64,000 nucleotides of DNA from NCBI GenBank assembly GCA_029559035.1, contig JAKQCT010000034.1, forward strand, positions 1 to 64,000, given 5' to 3'. Shown piece by piece: positions 32,491-41,448 of the stretch. Source of the stretch: Acidobacteriota bacterium. GTDB taxonomy: Bacteria > Acidobacteriota > UBA4820. How positions within the stretch are numbered: position 1 is the stretch's first letter; every line of letters begins with the position of its first letter. The position numbers and the translations under genes were made by a program. Under the pieces are notes generated by a model, which saw only the letters and a program-made list of their open reading frames with translations, was not told the DNA's origin and ran no database searches.

Positions 32491-34665
32491 TTACTTGTAT
32501 TTCTCTTCCAGGACAGCCTTGATGCTCTCGTACAGGCAGTGCGGGCAGTAGCCGAACTCCTCCATCATCCTCTCGACGAAGTTCTTCGCGGGGGGAAGGC
32601 TCTCGGGCTGGACGTTCTTCTCCCCTCCCGCGAGGAGCCGCATCGAGGCGGCCAGGACCGCCCGCGTCTCCTCCTCCCTGCCTTTCCTGAGACCCGCCGC
32701 GTAGTTCCTCGCTTCGGCGAGGTATCTTGGGACGAAGCCCCATTCTGAGCGTTTCAGCCCTCTTTCTGCTTCCGCTTTTATCTCGTCCCTGTACTTGGCA
32801 GGGTCTCTTTCTCCAGCGAGGAGCTTTTCCAGCTCCCGGGTCTTTTCGTCTTCCTTCTCCTCGAGGACAGCGTTGAAATAGGGGTCCACGACGGCGAGGA
32901 TCCCGCCCTCGGGATATATTTTCATGGCCTGGAGGCAATCCCCCTCGAACAGCTCCAGGTACTCTTTCCTGATTATTTCGCTGAACTCGGACGGGTCGTG
33001 ATAGCCGTTCTCCGGTTTGAGCTGGAGGAACTTGAAAAGGCTCCTGTCCTTGGTAAGGGAGTTGAGCCCGTCGAGAAGGTCGTAGAGCCCGATGCAGTTG
33101 TTCTCCCTGTTGTACGCCTCTCCGTAGAAGATCTCCGCCATGTCCCTGGGGGAGAAGCCGAAGCGTCCTTCGTAGAACTGCGTCCTCTTGAACTCCTCGC
33201 GAAGGTAGGGCAGCGCCTCTATCGTCTGGATGTCGAACCCGCAAAGCGGGGGAACCAGGAACGAGAACGAATCGTAGAGAACCGCCTTTTCGTAGGGGCC
33301 GATCCTCGCCACCAGGCCGGTCATCTCCTTGCCGTAGTTCTCCGGCTCGGGCCTGTGAAGCCTCGTAAGGACCGCCCACAACCCGGCGCTTTCCGCCAGA
33401 TACGGAGCTATGTGCTTGAACCTGCCTATCCTCGAGAGTGTCTCCATGTAGATCTTCTGTTCCTTGCTTCTTTCCAGAAGGTAGGGAACGGTTACGAAAA
33501 CGGTTATCCCCCTGAACGCCGAGAACTCCTGGCTCTGCTTGAAAGTATCGAGGCTGTCCTCGTCCGAAGTCGCGAAGGGCACCAGGTTCAGGGAGACCCG
33601 GCTCCTGGAGACCTCTACCGTCCCCCCTCCAGCGGCAGAGAGGAGGTACTTGTTCAGTTCAGGCGAGCGGGAAAGGAAATCGGAGAACTCGACTATCCCG
33701 TTGTTCGCCTGGATGAGGCTTCCTCCCAGCTGTTCGATCGTGAGGTGCTGGAGGACGGATGGGATGGAGTCGAGGTTCGAGTCTGTAGAAAGGAGCCGGC
33801 TGTCCGCGTCCGGGGATTCCTGGGGAGATATCACCGCCGCCGCCCTCTGGTACTTGCCTGAGATGTGAAGCCTTTTCACCTGCACGTGTCGCAGCACATT
33901 CTCCACGTCCCCTCCGTACTCGTCGTGGAGGGCGTCGAAAACGGCCCTGCATCTGGGGCAGAGGTCGTCCTCCACTATGTGCCTCGTGGGGATGAACCTG
34001 CCCTTATCTTCCTCGCCGGCACCGGCGAGCAGTTCTTCGAGGAACGCCCTGCGTCTTTTCGGCGAAATGAGGAGCAGGGGGGAATCGTTCATGTCGCAGG
34101 AAAGCCGGAAGGCGACTTCCTCCGAAGGAAGGTACGCGTAGGTGTTCGGTGCTCCGCTTCCTGCGGGGTTTTCGCCGAAGCCCATCCTCTTTCCTCCCTC
34201 GGAGGGAAACACCCAGTGGAATGTGTAGAGCGCGCCTTCCGGTTTCCGCGAGTATTCTTCGCATCCCTTGATGAGCCAGTCCACGATGAGGCTCTTACCG
34301 GAGCCGCTCGGCCCGTGAAGGTGGATCATCCTGTCTATTTTCCCTTCTATTGCGAAGTTCTTCAGCGCGCTGTAAACGTCGAGGACCGCTTCCTCCGAAC
34401 CCGCGAGGGGGGCGATCGTCTTCTGGGGGAGCGGCTGGGAGAAAAGATTGAACCTCGTCAGCAACTCGCCCATGCAGTAGACCTTCTCCTCGCCGAAGTG
34501 CTCGATCATGTCAACTACGTACTGGACCGCGTTCCTGGAAAGCGAGTAGGGGGAGCCCGCGAGATCCCCGAGGTATTCGTTGAAGGATTTTATCCTATGG
34601 TTCTTCTCGAAGTTTTTCTTGGAGCTCTCCGCCCAGTCTCCGAGCCATTTTTCGGCGGAGTCCAT
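32491..34665 (-). CDS. prkA: PrkA-type AAA+ serine protein kinase
   Basis: 724 aa. Family landmarks: RNAVQYVVDMIEHFG, Walker A LHGPSGSGKSLIVDWL (about 114-129), SPKRRRAFLEELL, RCRAVFDALHDEYGGDVENV, QANNGIVEFSDFLSR, and the C-terminal domain FSPRDMAEIFYGEAYN. Two Cys pairs (CPRC near 238; CPHC near 709) may bind metal; the last is at the very C-terminus and is longer than in E. coli YeaG (644 aa). PrkA proteins govern stress, nitrogen or sporulation responses. Here the usual YeaH/YhbH and SpoVR partners are not adjacent; the Fo genes follow directly. Confidence 0.85.
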   Translation of the reverse strand: MDSAEKWLGDWAESSKKNFEKNHRIKSFNEYLGDLAGSPYSLSRNAVQYVVDMIEHFGEEKVYCMGELLTRFNLFSQPLPQKTIAPLAGSEEAVLDVYSALKNFAIEGKIDRMIHLHGPSGSGKSLIVDWLIKGCEEYSRKPEGALYTFHWVFPSEGGKRMGFGENPAGSGAPNTYAYLPSEEVAFRLSCDMNDSPLLLISPKRRRAFLEELLAGAGEEDKGRFIPTRHIVEDDLCPRCRAVFDALHDEYGGDVENVLRHVQVKRLHISGKYQRAAAVISPQESPDADSRLLSTDSNLDSIPSVLQHLTIEQLGGSLIQANNGIVEFSDFLSRSPELNKYLLSAAGGGTVEVSRSRVSLNLVPFATSDEDSLDTFKQSQEFSAFRGITVFVTVPYLLERSKEQKIYMETLSRIGRFKHIAPYLAESAGLWAVLTRLHRPEPENYGKEMTGLVARIGPYEKAVLYDSFSFLVPPLCGFDIQTIEALPYLREEFKRTQFYEGRFGFSPRDMAEIFYGEAYNRENNCIGLYDLLDGLNSLTKDRSLFKFLQLKPENGYHDPSEFSEIIRKEYLELFEGDCLQAMKIYPEGGILAVVDPYFNAVLEEKEDEKTRELEKLLAGERDPAKYRDEIKAEAERGLKRSEWGFVPRYLAEARNYAAGLRKGREEETRAVLAASMRLLAGGEKNVQPESLPPAKNFVERMMEEFGYCPHCLYESIKAVLEEKYK

Positions 34666-34666
34666 G

Positions 34667-35539
34667 CTACCGCCTCCAGAACTGCCACCAGTGCCTGGTT
34701 TTCATCTTGGGGAGCGGTTCATCAAGCTTCTGGTTTTCCCTTCTCGATTCTTTTGCTTCTTTCCTGCCCATCGTCCCGATGTTCTTCTGGGCGTCCCTTG
34801 CCATCTGGGAATCCGGGTTCAGGGATATCACCTTCTCATAGAGCACCCTTGCCTTTTCGAATTCGCCGTCCTCTTTTTCAGCTTCGGCCAGCCTGAAGGT
34901 CACGAGAGGGATGTTCCAGTAGTTCGGGTAGGTGTCCAGGACCTGCTGATACCTTGCTTTCGCGGACTTGAAGTGCCCCGATCTCAGGTAGAAATCGCCT
35001 ATGTATATCTCGTGGGCCGCGAGGATGTTGTCTGCTTCCTCGCTCTTCTCCTTCGCGTCAGCGACATACTCGGAGTTGGGGTAGTTCTCGATGAGCCTGC
35101 GGAACGACTCCTTCGCGCTTCTCGCCGGGGTCACGTCCCTGTCGGGCCTGTCCATCTCCCTGAAGAAACAGAGCCCTATCCTATACTGGCAGTAAGGTGC
35201 CATGGGGTGCATGGCGTGGAACACCAGGAATGAGTTGTACCTGCTGATGGCCTCGGAATAGGCATCGACCGTCTCCTCCTCGAAGTAGCTGTCGGCTATC
35301 GCTATGGTCGCCTTGTCCTTGAGTTCTCCGGCGTCCTCCCTGAGGGTGACCTGTTCGAAATACTTCCTGGCCGTGTGGGTCCTTCCCTTCTTCAGGAACG
35401 CTTCTCCTTTCGAGTAGAGCTCGGAAACCGTCATGAGTTCGACAGGTTCGGCCATTCTGGGGCCCCTCTGCCTGTGGCACGCGGTCAAAGACGCCGCGAG
35501 AAGGACGATCGATGAAAGGATCCATGCTCTCTTAAGCAA
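34667..35539 (-). CDS. bamD: BamD-like outer-membrane assembly lipoprotein
   Basis: 290 aa. TTG start at 35539 with AGGAGG five bases upstream. Signal with lipobox LTAC (Cys21). Tetratricopeptide-like repeats follow: LYSKGEAFLKKGRTHTARKYF, AISRYNSFLVFHAMHPMAPYCQYRIG, ESFRRLIENYPNSEYVADAKEK, RYQQVLDTYPNYWNIPLVTFRLAEAE. The arrangement matches BamD (YfiO) of the BAM complex. The C-terminal 40 residues are a basic tail (RRENQKLDEP then WWQFWRR). Overlaps the thioesterase gene by 8 bases. Confidence 0.85.
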   Translation of the reverse strand: MLKRAWILSSIVLLAASLTACHRQRGPRMAEPVELMTVSELYSKGEAFLKKGRTHTARKYFEQVTLREDAGELKDKATIAIADSYFEEETVDAYSEAISRYNSFLVFHAMHPMAPYCQYRIGLCFFREMDRPDRDVTPARSAKESFRRLIENYPNSEYVADAKEKSEEADNILAAHEIYIGDFYLRSGHFKSAKARYQQVLDTYPNYWNIPLVTFRLAEAEKEDGEFEKARVLYEKVISLNPDSQMARDAQKNIGTMGRKEAKESRRENQKLDEPLPKMKTRHWWQFWRR

Positions 35540-35939
35540 CGCTGCCTCCTATTATCTTGAAAACATCCGTGGGCACCCTTCGCGGACGGTTGAAGCCGTC
35601 GGTGGCGACATGCCTCGTGGTCCCCTTCGCGAGCAGAATTCCGTCAGCTTTCCTGGCTATCTCGTAGTCGAAAGCGAACGAAATGCGATTCTTCTCCGCC
35701 AACGATGTCCTGACGACGATCTCGTCGTCGTACTTCGCAGGGGAGATGAACTCGGCTTTCGCTTCAACTACAGGCATCCTTATACCCATCTCTTCCATTT
35801 TAGCATACGAGAGCCCCCTCTCCCTGAGGTAGTCGGCCCTCCCGACCTCCATCCAGTGGAAATAGACGGAGTGGTGAACGATGCCCATCTGGTCCGTCTC
35901 GACGTAGCGGACCCTGAGGAAGGACTTGGAATCAGCCAT
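35532..35939 (-). CDS. Acyl-CoA thioesterase, YbgC-type hotdog fold
   Basis: 135 aa from ATG 35939 (MADSKSFLRVRYVETD). Hotdog 4HBT signatures: RYVETDQMGIVHHSVYFHWMEVGR, with catalytic Asp in ETDQMGIVHH, then YDDEIVVRTSL and ATTRHVATDG-like end. Hydrolyses acyl-CoA thioesters; in Gram-negatives YbgC is linked to the Tol-Pal/phospholipid system. The start overlaps rpe by 8 bases. Followed by bamD. Confidence 0.85.
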   Translation of the reverse strand: MADSKSFLRVRYVETDQMGIVHHSVYFHWMEVGRADYLRERGLSYAKMEEMGIRMPVVEAKAEFISPAKYDDEIVVRTSLAEKNRISFAFDYEIARKADGILLAKGTTRHVATDGFNRPRRVPTDVFKIIGGSVA

Positions 35940-36603
35940 TGATAAGCTCCGAGAGCTCTCTCGCCGCATCCGACGAAGAGACGGCCGAAAAGACGGCCGA
36001 GCCTGCGACCAGCCAGTCGGCCCCGGCGTCCCTGAGCTGGCGGGCGTTCTCCCTGCAAACGCCTCCGTCTATCTGGATCTTCGTTTCCAGCCCTCCCGCC
36101 TCCATCATCGACCTGAGCCTCTTTATTTTCCGGATTGAGCCTTCGATGAAGCTCTGCCCGCCGAATCCCGGGTTCACGCTCATCAGCAGGACGAAATCGA
36201 CCTCTTCCAAAATCTCTTCCACGGACGAGAGCGGAGTCGCGGGGTTGAGAACGACACCCGGGCGCATCCCCTCGCTTCGGATCGAGTCTATCAGCCTGTT
36301 GAGGTGGACGGTCGCCTCTGCGTGGACTGACAGCAGCTTCGCTCCGGCCCTGGCGAAAGGTTTCACGAGGCTCTCGGGGTTTTCCACCATCAGGTGGCAG
36401 TCGAGCGGAAGGCTGGTCGCCTTGGACAGGGAAGCCACGACTGGAGGACCTATCGTCAGATTTGGCACGAAATGGTTGTCCATTACGTCGACGTGTATCA
36501 TCCCGCTGAAGGGAGCGACCTTCTCGATCTCATCCTTCAGCCTCGAAAAATCTGCGGAAAGTATCGACGGGGCGAGACACGCTCCCGGCAGGCCTTCTTT
36601 CAT
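35932..36603 (-). CDS. rpe: Ribulose-phosphate 3-epimerase
   Basis: 223 aa. ATG at 36603 overlaps the TGA of the PASTA gene; the open frame up to 36747 is a shadow. TIM-barrel motifs: APSILSADFSRLKDEI, HVDVMDNHFVPNLTIGP, DCHLMVENPE, MSVNPGFGGQSFI, IQIDGGVCRENA and AGSAVF. Interconverts ribulose-5-P and xylulose-5-P in the pentose phosphate pathway, and so also supplies precursor sugars. Confidence 0.96.
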   Translation of the reverse strand: MKEGLPGACLAPSILSADFSRLKDEIEKVAPFSGMIHVDVMDNHFVPNLTIGPPVVASLSKATSLPLDCHLMVENPESLVKPFARAGAKLLSVHAEATVHLNRLIDSIRSEGMRPGVVLNPATPLSSVEEILEEVDFVLLMSVNPGFGGQSFIEGSIRKIKRLRSMMEAGGLETKIQIDGGVCRENARQLRDAGADWLVAGSAVFSAVSSSDAARELSELING

Positions 36604-37298
36604 CTGCTCACTCCAAGCCCGATGGTCTCGGACGCGCTGATCGGATAACCCGGGAGGGGACGCTGCTCCCTGACAGTTTCGGACTCCTCGCCGCCTCTTA
36701 TCTCTATGTTCGCCGCGATCCCGTATTCGGAAAACACGGTTTCGCATTCCTTCACGTTCCTCCCCCCGACCTCCGGCATCAGGAAAACGGGTCTCCTGCC
36801 GCCCTGGCTCACCAGGAGCCAGCAGTCGGCATCCCTGGATATTACCGCTCCGCGGGCCGGAGATTGCGAAAGGACCGTCTGAGAGGGCGAACTCGACGAG
36901 ACGTAGGATACGCCCTTGAAGTTCAACCCGCTCTGCTGTATGGCTATCTGGGCTGAATCCAGGGACATGCCGGCGAGGTTGGGCGCGATGGCCCTTTCGA
37001 TCCCCTTGCTGACCGTGACGTAAACGGTCTGTCCCTTCTTCACGGCCATCCCCGCCGCGGGAGCCTGCATGATGACGACCCCTGTCTCCCTTCTCGTGTC
37101 GTATTTTTCATCCTTGATCTCGAAAAGGAGGTGTTCCCTCTCTGTCATGAATTTAGCCTCTTCGGCCGGAAAGCCTTCGATCGCCGGGACATAAGTCGCC
37201 GAGCCCGACGAGAAGGACCTCAGCATGAAATAAAAGCCGAGGGCGGTTCCCGCGAAGAAGAGGGCGCAGAGGGCGAGCAGTTTCAGCAGACGGACCAT
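36600..37298 (-). CDS. Membrane-anchored PASTA-domain protein
   Basis: 232 aa. N-terminal anchor (LLKLLALCALFFAGTALGFYFML), then about three PASTA repeats: VPAIEGFPAEEAKFM to QTVYVTVSKG, APNLAGMSLDSAQIAIQQSG to DCWLLVSQGG, and MPEVGGRNVKECETVFSEYG to TIGLGVSR. PASTA domains bind peptidoglycan fragments or serve as spacers on kinases and penicillin-binding proteins; no kinase or PBP domain is attached here. Located upstream of rpe in one operon, a context seen in several proteobacterial genomes. Confidence 0.85.
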   Translation of the reverse strand: MVRLLKLLALCALFFAGTALGFYFMLRSFSSGSATYVPAIEGFPAEEAKFMTEREHLLFEIKDEKYDTRRETGVVIMQAPAAGMAVKKGQTVYVTVSKGIERAIAPNLAGMSLDSAQIAIQQSGLNFKGVSYVSSSSPSQTVLSQSPARGAVISRDADCWLLVSQGGRRPVFLMPEVGGRNVKECETVFSEYGIAANIEIRGGEESETVREQRPLPGYPISASETIGLGVSR

Positions 37299-37333
37299 GT
37301 CTCCTCCCCATTGAGCATACCACAGAAAGCGCC

Positions 37334-37362
37334 CTTTTTTTTAGGCTTATTTGGAGTATACT
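37334..37362 (+). promoter_or_regulatory. Promoter of accD-folC
   Basis: TATACT (37357-37362) is a good -10 box about 20 bases before the accD ATG. The matching -35 region (37334-37339) is a T-rich CTTTTT with poor consensus. It sits in the divergent gap with the PASTA gene. Confidence 0.45.
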
Positions 37363-37381
37363 CATACGGGGACGAAAGTTA

Positions 37382-38239
37382 ATGTGGTTCAGGAAGAAGC
37401 AGAAGCCTACAGCTACGCCCGAATCCGCCAAGGCCGTGAAAGTCCCGGCCGGGCTGTGGACCAAATGCGACTCGTGTTCCCAGATAATGTACACCGAGGC
37501 GGTCCAGAAGAACCTCATGGTATGCCCCAAGTGCGGGTTCCACTTCCACATAACCTCGCGCGAAAGGCTTTCGATGCTTTACGACGAAGGGAAGTATGAA
37601 GAGCTTTTTTCCGGGCTCTCGACCCTCGACCCCCTTTCCTTCCAGGACCTCAAACCATACAGCCAGAGGATCGTGCAGTACAGGAGGTCCTCCGGGGAAG
37701 AGGAGGCTATAGTGGTCGCCAGGGGGAGGCTAGGAGGAACCGCCGCCGTCTCCTGCGTCATGGAATACGCTTTCATGGGCGGTTCGATGGGGAGCGTCGT
37801 GGGGGAGAAGATCAAGAGGGCGATCGACCTATGCCTTTCGGAAAGGCTTCCCCTCGTCATCGTTTCCTCATCGGGAGGAGCGAGGATGCAGGAATCGGTT
37901 TTCTCCCTGATGCAGATGGCGAAGGTTTCGGCCGCGCTCGCGGAACTCCACCAAGCCAGGCTTCCGTTCATCTCCGTGATGGCCGACCCGACGACCGGGG
38001 GCGTAACGGCATCCTACGCGATGCTCGGGGACCTTAACATCGCCGAACCCGGAGCCCTGATTGGCTTCGCCGGCCCGAGGGTCATAGAACAGACTATAAG
38101 GCAGAAGCTCCCTCCCGGCTTCCAGCGCTCCGAGTTCCTTTTGGAAAAGGGTATGCTCGACATGGTCGTCCCGAGGACCGAGCTCAGGGAAACCCTGGCA
38201 CGCGTCCTTTCCTTGCTGACATCAAAAGAGACCCCGTAG
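37382..38239 (+). CDS. accD: Acetyl-CoA carboxylase carboxyltransferase subunit beta
   Basis: 285 aa. N-terminal C4 zinc ribbon (CDSCSQIMY, then CPKCGFHF) followed by the crotonase-like carboxyltransferase core: GGSMGSVVGEKIKRAID, SSSGGARMQESVFSLMQMAK, VMADPTTGGVTASYA, AEPGALIGFAGPRVIEQT. Makes malonyl-CoA with AccA. One of few plus-strand genes; five bases before folC, the common accD-folC pairing. Confidence 0.96.
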   Translation: MWFRKKQKPTATPESAKAVKVPAGLWTKCDSCSQIMYTEAVQKNLMVCPKCGFHFHITSRERLSMLYDEGKYEELFSGLSTLDPLSFQDLKPYSQRIVQYRRSSGEEEAIVVARGRLGGTAAVSCVMEYAFMGGSMGSVVGEKIKRAIDLCLSERLPLVIVSSSGGARMQESVFSLMQMAKVSAALAELHQARLPFISVMADPTTGGVTASYAMLGDLNIAEPGALIGFAGPRVIEQTIRQKLPPGFQRSEFLLEKGMLDMVVPRTELRETLARVLSLLTSKETP

Positions 38240-38243
38240 AAAC

Positions 38244-39539
38244 ATGGATTACAGGCGCTCCCTCAGGTGGCTCGACGAGCTGGTCGCGTTCGGGATCAAG
38301 ACGGGAACCGGCCACACCAGGATCATCTCGGGAGAGCTGGGGGACCCTCATCTGAAATTCCCTTCGGTCCTCGTCGGCGGAACGAACGGCAAGGGTTCGA
38401 CCTGTTCATGCCTCGAATCGATCCTGAGGCACTCGGGATACCGGACCGGGCTCTTTACCTCGCCGCACCTCGTCGATATCAGGGAAAGGATCGCGGTAGG
38501 GGGCGAACCGATACCAGGCCGTCTCTTCGCGGAAGCCGTCTCGGATGTCAGGATGGCGTATTCGCGCCTGGAGAAAAGGGGATCGCTTGACGAAAAGCCG
38601 ACCTTTTTCGAAGCCCTCACCCTCGCCGCGTTCCGGATCTTCGCCAAGGAGAAGATAGACATCGCCGTGGTCGAAGTCGGAATGGGCGGCGGGAAAGACT
38701 GCACAAACATACTCGAGCCGGTCATCTCGGTCGTCACCAACGCTTCTCTGGACCACCAGCAGTACCTGGGGCGGACGCTTGACGAGATCGCCCTCGAGAA
38801 GGCCGGCATATTCAGGAAAGGAAGGCCTGCGCTTATAGGAAAAACCTCGGACAGGACGGAGAAGATCCTCGCCGGGGAAGCCAACCGTATAGGAGCCGAG
38901 ATCCGCCTGATGAGCGCAGGAAAGTTGACAAGGAAGGGCGGCGGTTTCGCGTTCCAAAAAGGAAAAAAAGAACTGCTTTTTCCCAAGCCTTTTCTGCCCG
39001 GGAAACATCAGGTCGACAATACCGCGCTCGCTGTCCTGACCGCGCGGGAGCTTGGCAAGCTCGGGTTCGAGATCGGCGCTGATTCCGTCCGTGAAGGCGT
39101 GCAAAAATGCCGCTGGCGGGGAAGGCTCGAAAAGATCTCCTCGATGCCGGACGTCTTCCTTGACGGAGCGCACAACATAGACGGGATCAGGACCCTGAAA
39201 CGCTTCGTTGAAGGCCTTTCTGGAAAGAAGGTCCTCGTCTTCTCCGTGATGAAGGACAAACCGGCGGAGAAAATGGCGGGCATCCTCGCCCCGTTTTTCG
39301 AGGAAATTATCCTCACGGAGATCCCGATGAACAGGGCTGCGAAGCGGGAGGACCTAGAGGAACTTCTCGAAAAGGACAAGTATTCTTTTATCAGCGAACC
39401 CATGAAGGCTCTTGAAAAAGCTAAAATTTCCGCCCGAAATACCGGAACGGTCATAGTCGCCGGGAGCCTGTATCTCGTCGGATATATCCTAAAGAATTTT
39501 GAGCAGAGAGAAGGAACCGCCTGGGGGACGGGGCTTTAG
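38244..39539 (+). CDS. folC: Folylpolyglutamate synthase / dihydrofolate synthase
   Basis: 431 aa. Mur-ligase fold with P-loop GGTNGKGSTCSCLESIL (about 34-50), TSPHLVDIRERI, VGMGGGKDCTNI, TNASLDHQQYLGRTLDEIALEKAGIF, and the C-terminal domain DGAHNIDGIRTLK. Adds glutamate to dihydropteroate and folates. Starts five bases after accD and is translated from the same message. Confidence 0.94.
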   Translation: MDYRRSLRWLDELVAFGIKTGTGHTRIISGELGDPHLKFPSVLVGGTNGKGSTCSCLESILRHSGYRTGLFTSPHLVDIRERIAVGGEPIPGRLFAEAVSDVRMAYSRLEKRGSLDEKPTFFEALTLAAFRIFAKEKIDIAVVEVGMGGGKDCTNILEPVISVVTNASLDHQQYLGRTLDEIALEKAGIFRKGRPALIGKTSDRTEKILAGEANRIGAEIRLMSAGKLTRKGGGFAFQKGKKELLFPKPFLPGKHQVDNTALAVLTARELGKLGFEIGADSVREGVQKCRWRGRLEKISSMPDVFLDGAHNIDGIRTLKRFVEGLSGKKVLVFSVMKDKPAEKMAGILAPFFEEIILTEIPMNRAAKREDLEELLEKDKYSFISEPMKALEKAKISARNTGTVIVAGSLYLVGYILKNFEQREGTAWGTGL

Positions 39540-39807
39540 GCAGAGCCATTCAGGCTTCGCCTGAATTTAAAATTGAGAATTTTAAAGATTAAATTTAAAA
39601 TTTTTGGAATCCTTTTCCCTAGTGAACTTGAGCTCTTCCGCGCTAATGTCCCTTCAGCCTTCAGTCATCAGCCCTGGCGTCAGCCAACAGGCTTCGCCTG
39701 TATTGAAAATTGAAAAAGTGATGAATCAATTTCCTTATGGAACTTCCGCACCGTCGATCTTCAGCGCTTCAGCTTTAAGCCTGTCCGAAGGGCACCTGCC
39801 ATCAGCT
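39540..39807. repeat. Intergenic region with duplicated CAGGCTTCGCCTG hairpins
   Basis: The 13-base palindrome CAGGCTTCGCCTG occurs at 39551-39563 and 39688-39700, each followed by (A/T)ATT(T/G)AAAATTGA. The first can act as the folC terminator. Nearer DoxX, CAGCTTTAAGCCTG is also present twice (about 39769 and 39804). Local AT-rich stretches separate them. No gene is visible. Confidence 0.5.
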
Positions 39808-40224
39808 TTAAGCCTGCGCCTCTTCGGTTTTCTTCCTGCAAAACAGGCCGTCAAGCGAGAACTTCCCGCTTCCCTTCGCCGCGATGTAGAGAAAGACGAA
39901 GCAGTACAGGACAGCAAGCTCTCCGTGGTTGATCGCGGGAAAGAACTCCGGGCCGAACTGGAACTTCCAGTGGAACTGGAAGTACGCGACCGCCATCTGC
40001 CCGCTCGCCACGAAAGCCGCCCATACAGCCTGCAGGCCCGTCATTATCATGAGCCCGCCGACAAGCTCGATCACTCCGCCTATCCAGAGCTGGGACCCGA
40101 TCGGGGGCTGCTGTTCCGCCATGAATCCAAGCACCTTCTGCGCGCCGTGGAACGAGAACATCGCCCCCGCCATGATCCTGAGCGCCGAATAAGCATGTTC
40201 CGAGTATGATTCGAAAAATTTCAT
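39808..40224 (-). CDS. DoxX-family membrane protein
   Basis: 138 aa, four membrane helices. DoxX landmarks: ALRIMAGAMFSFHGAQKVLGF, IGGVIELVGGLMIMTGLQ, AAFVASGQMAVAYFQFHW, and PAINHGELAVLYCFVFLYIA. Members are linked to thiosulfate:quinone oxidoreductase-like or redox-stress complexes, but most are uncharacterised. Start ATG follows GGAGGAGGGATAA. Solitary gene. Confidence 0.85.
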   Translation of the reverse strand: MKFFESYSEHAYSALRIMAGAMFSFHGAQKVLGFMAEQQPPIGSQLWIGGVIELVGGLMIMTGLQAVWAAFVASGQMAVAYFQFHWKFQFGPEFFPAINHGELAVLYCFVFLYIAAKGSGKFSLDGLFCRKKTEEAQA

Positions 40225-40336
40225 TTATCCCTCCTCCCGGCTTTTCACCCGGTTGACACAACTTCAAGCATTATCAACATCTCTTGAGCCGGAGGTATTC
40301 CTCCCCGGCCACGGTTCTCGATCCCGGGCTTGGGGA

Positions 40337-40708
40337 CTAGAATCTGTCGGAGGGGGTGGTGATCCTGTCGATCAGGACGGCCGCGGCAACTCCCGCGGGA
40401 TTGACAAGAAGATCCACGGGGTCGAAGGTGTTGGACATGACGCCGAAGCCGTCGGTGATCTCGAAAAGTTCCGTGGCGAGGATCGCGGCCATGGCCGCGG
40501 AGAATATCCCCTGCCCTACCTGGCTCAGCCCGATCCTGGCGAGGAAATAAACCGCGGCGGACACGAAGAAATTACCAGCGAATGAATGGATGATCTCCTC
40601 AATAGGCCCGGAATAACGACTTTTAAAGACGAGCATGACGACCCCCAGAATAATGAAGGTCAAGTACCGGATCGTGTCGACAGTCGTCAGCCTGGTCCGC
40701 TTTGTCAT
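40337..40708 (-). CDS. Small unknown membrane protein
   Basis: 123 aa with three or four predicted helices (YLTFIILGVVMLVF; FFVSAAVYFLARIG; GIFSAAMAAILATELFEIT; DLLVNPAGVAAAVLIDRI). The ATELFEITDGFGVMSNTFDPVDLLVN segment recalls VanZ-like proteins (ExxQ...FDxxDxxxN pattern). ATG at 40708 has GGAG upstream. Weak VanZ-like similarity only. Confidence 0.6.
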   Translation of the reverse strand: MTKRTRLTTVDTIRYLTFIILGVVMLVFKSRYSGPIEEIIHSFAGNFFVSAAVYFLARIGLSQVGQGIFSAAMAAILATELFEITDGFGVMSNTFDPVDLLVNPAGVAAAVLIDRITTPSDRF

Positions 40709-40848
40709 CTTTTCTCCACAATCAAAGGATATACCCGCCCGGGAAAAGGGTCAACCCGGCCGGCTACTGGAAAAAACGCTGCTACGACAAATCGAGCTTT
40801 TATGAAAGAAATGCCGCTTAGCTGTCTATGTTTTTTGCTTTGCTGGTC

Positions 40849-41433
40849 TTACTTTTTGCTGAGTTCGACGAGGATCTGCTTTGCGCAGGCCTTCAGAGTA
40901 TCGAACACTCCGACGCCCTTCGGAGCGATCGCTTCGAAGTACGGCTCGTCCTTGTATCTCAGAGCTCTTATCATCTCGTCCAGGGAGACCGCGGTGGGAA
41001 GGTCCCGCTTGTTGAACTGCAGGACATACGGTATCACCTTGAGGTCGAATCCGTGCTCCTTGAGGTTCGAATCGAGGTTCTCGAGCGCTTCTATGTTCGC
41101 GTCCATCCTGGGTTCCTGGGAATCCGCGACGAATATGACGCCGTCCACTCCCTTCAGGATCAGCTTCCTCGAGGCGTCGTAGAACACCTGGCCGGGAACC
41201 GTGTAAAGGTGGAACCGGGTCTTGAAACCCCTCACGGTGCCGACATCGAGCGGGAGGAAGTCGAAGAAGAGGGTCCTGTCCGTTTCGGTGGCGAGGGAGA
41301 TCAGCTTCCCCTTGGCGTTCGGGTTGGTCTTTTCATAGATGTACTGAAGGTTGGTCGTCTTTCCGCACAGGCCGGGGCCGTAATAAACTATCTTGCAGTT
41401 GATCTCTCTCGTCGAATAGTTTATGAACGACAT
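40849..41433 (-). CDS. mglA: MglA-like small Ras-type GTPase
   Basis: 194 aa. G1 [17 protein letters not shown], switch/G2 [13 protein letters not shown]3 region [12 protein letters not shown] (TVPGQ as in MglA), G4 QFNKRDLP and G5 near EAIAPKG. MglA sets cell polarity or motility state, with MglB as its activating protein. It lies 15 bases after the MglB-like gene. Confidence 0.92.
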   Translation of the reverse strand: MSFINYSTREINCKIVYYGPGLCGKTTNLQYIYEKTNPNAKGKLISLATETDRTLFFDFLPLDVGTVRGFKTRFHLYTVPGQVFYDASRKLILKGVDGVIFVADSQEPRMDANIEALENLDSNLKEHGFDLKVIPYVLQFNKRDLPTAVSLDEMIRALRYKDEPYFEAIAPKGVGVFDTLKACAKQILVELSKK

Positions 41434-41448
41434 TCACCAGCTCCCGGT

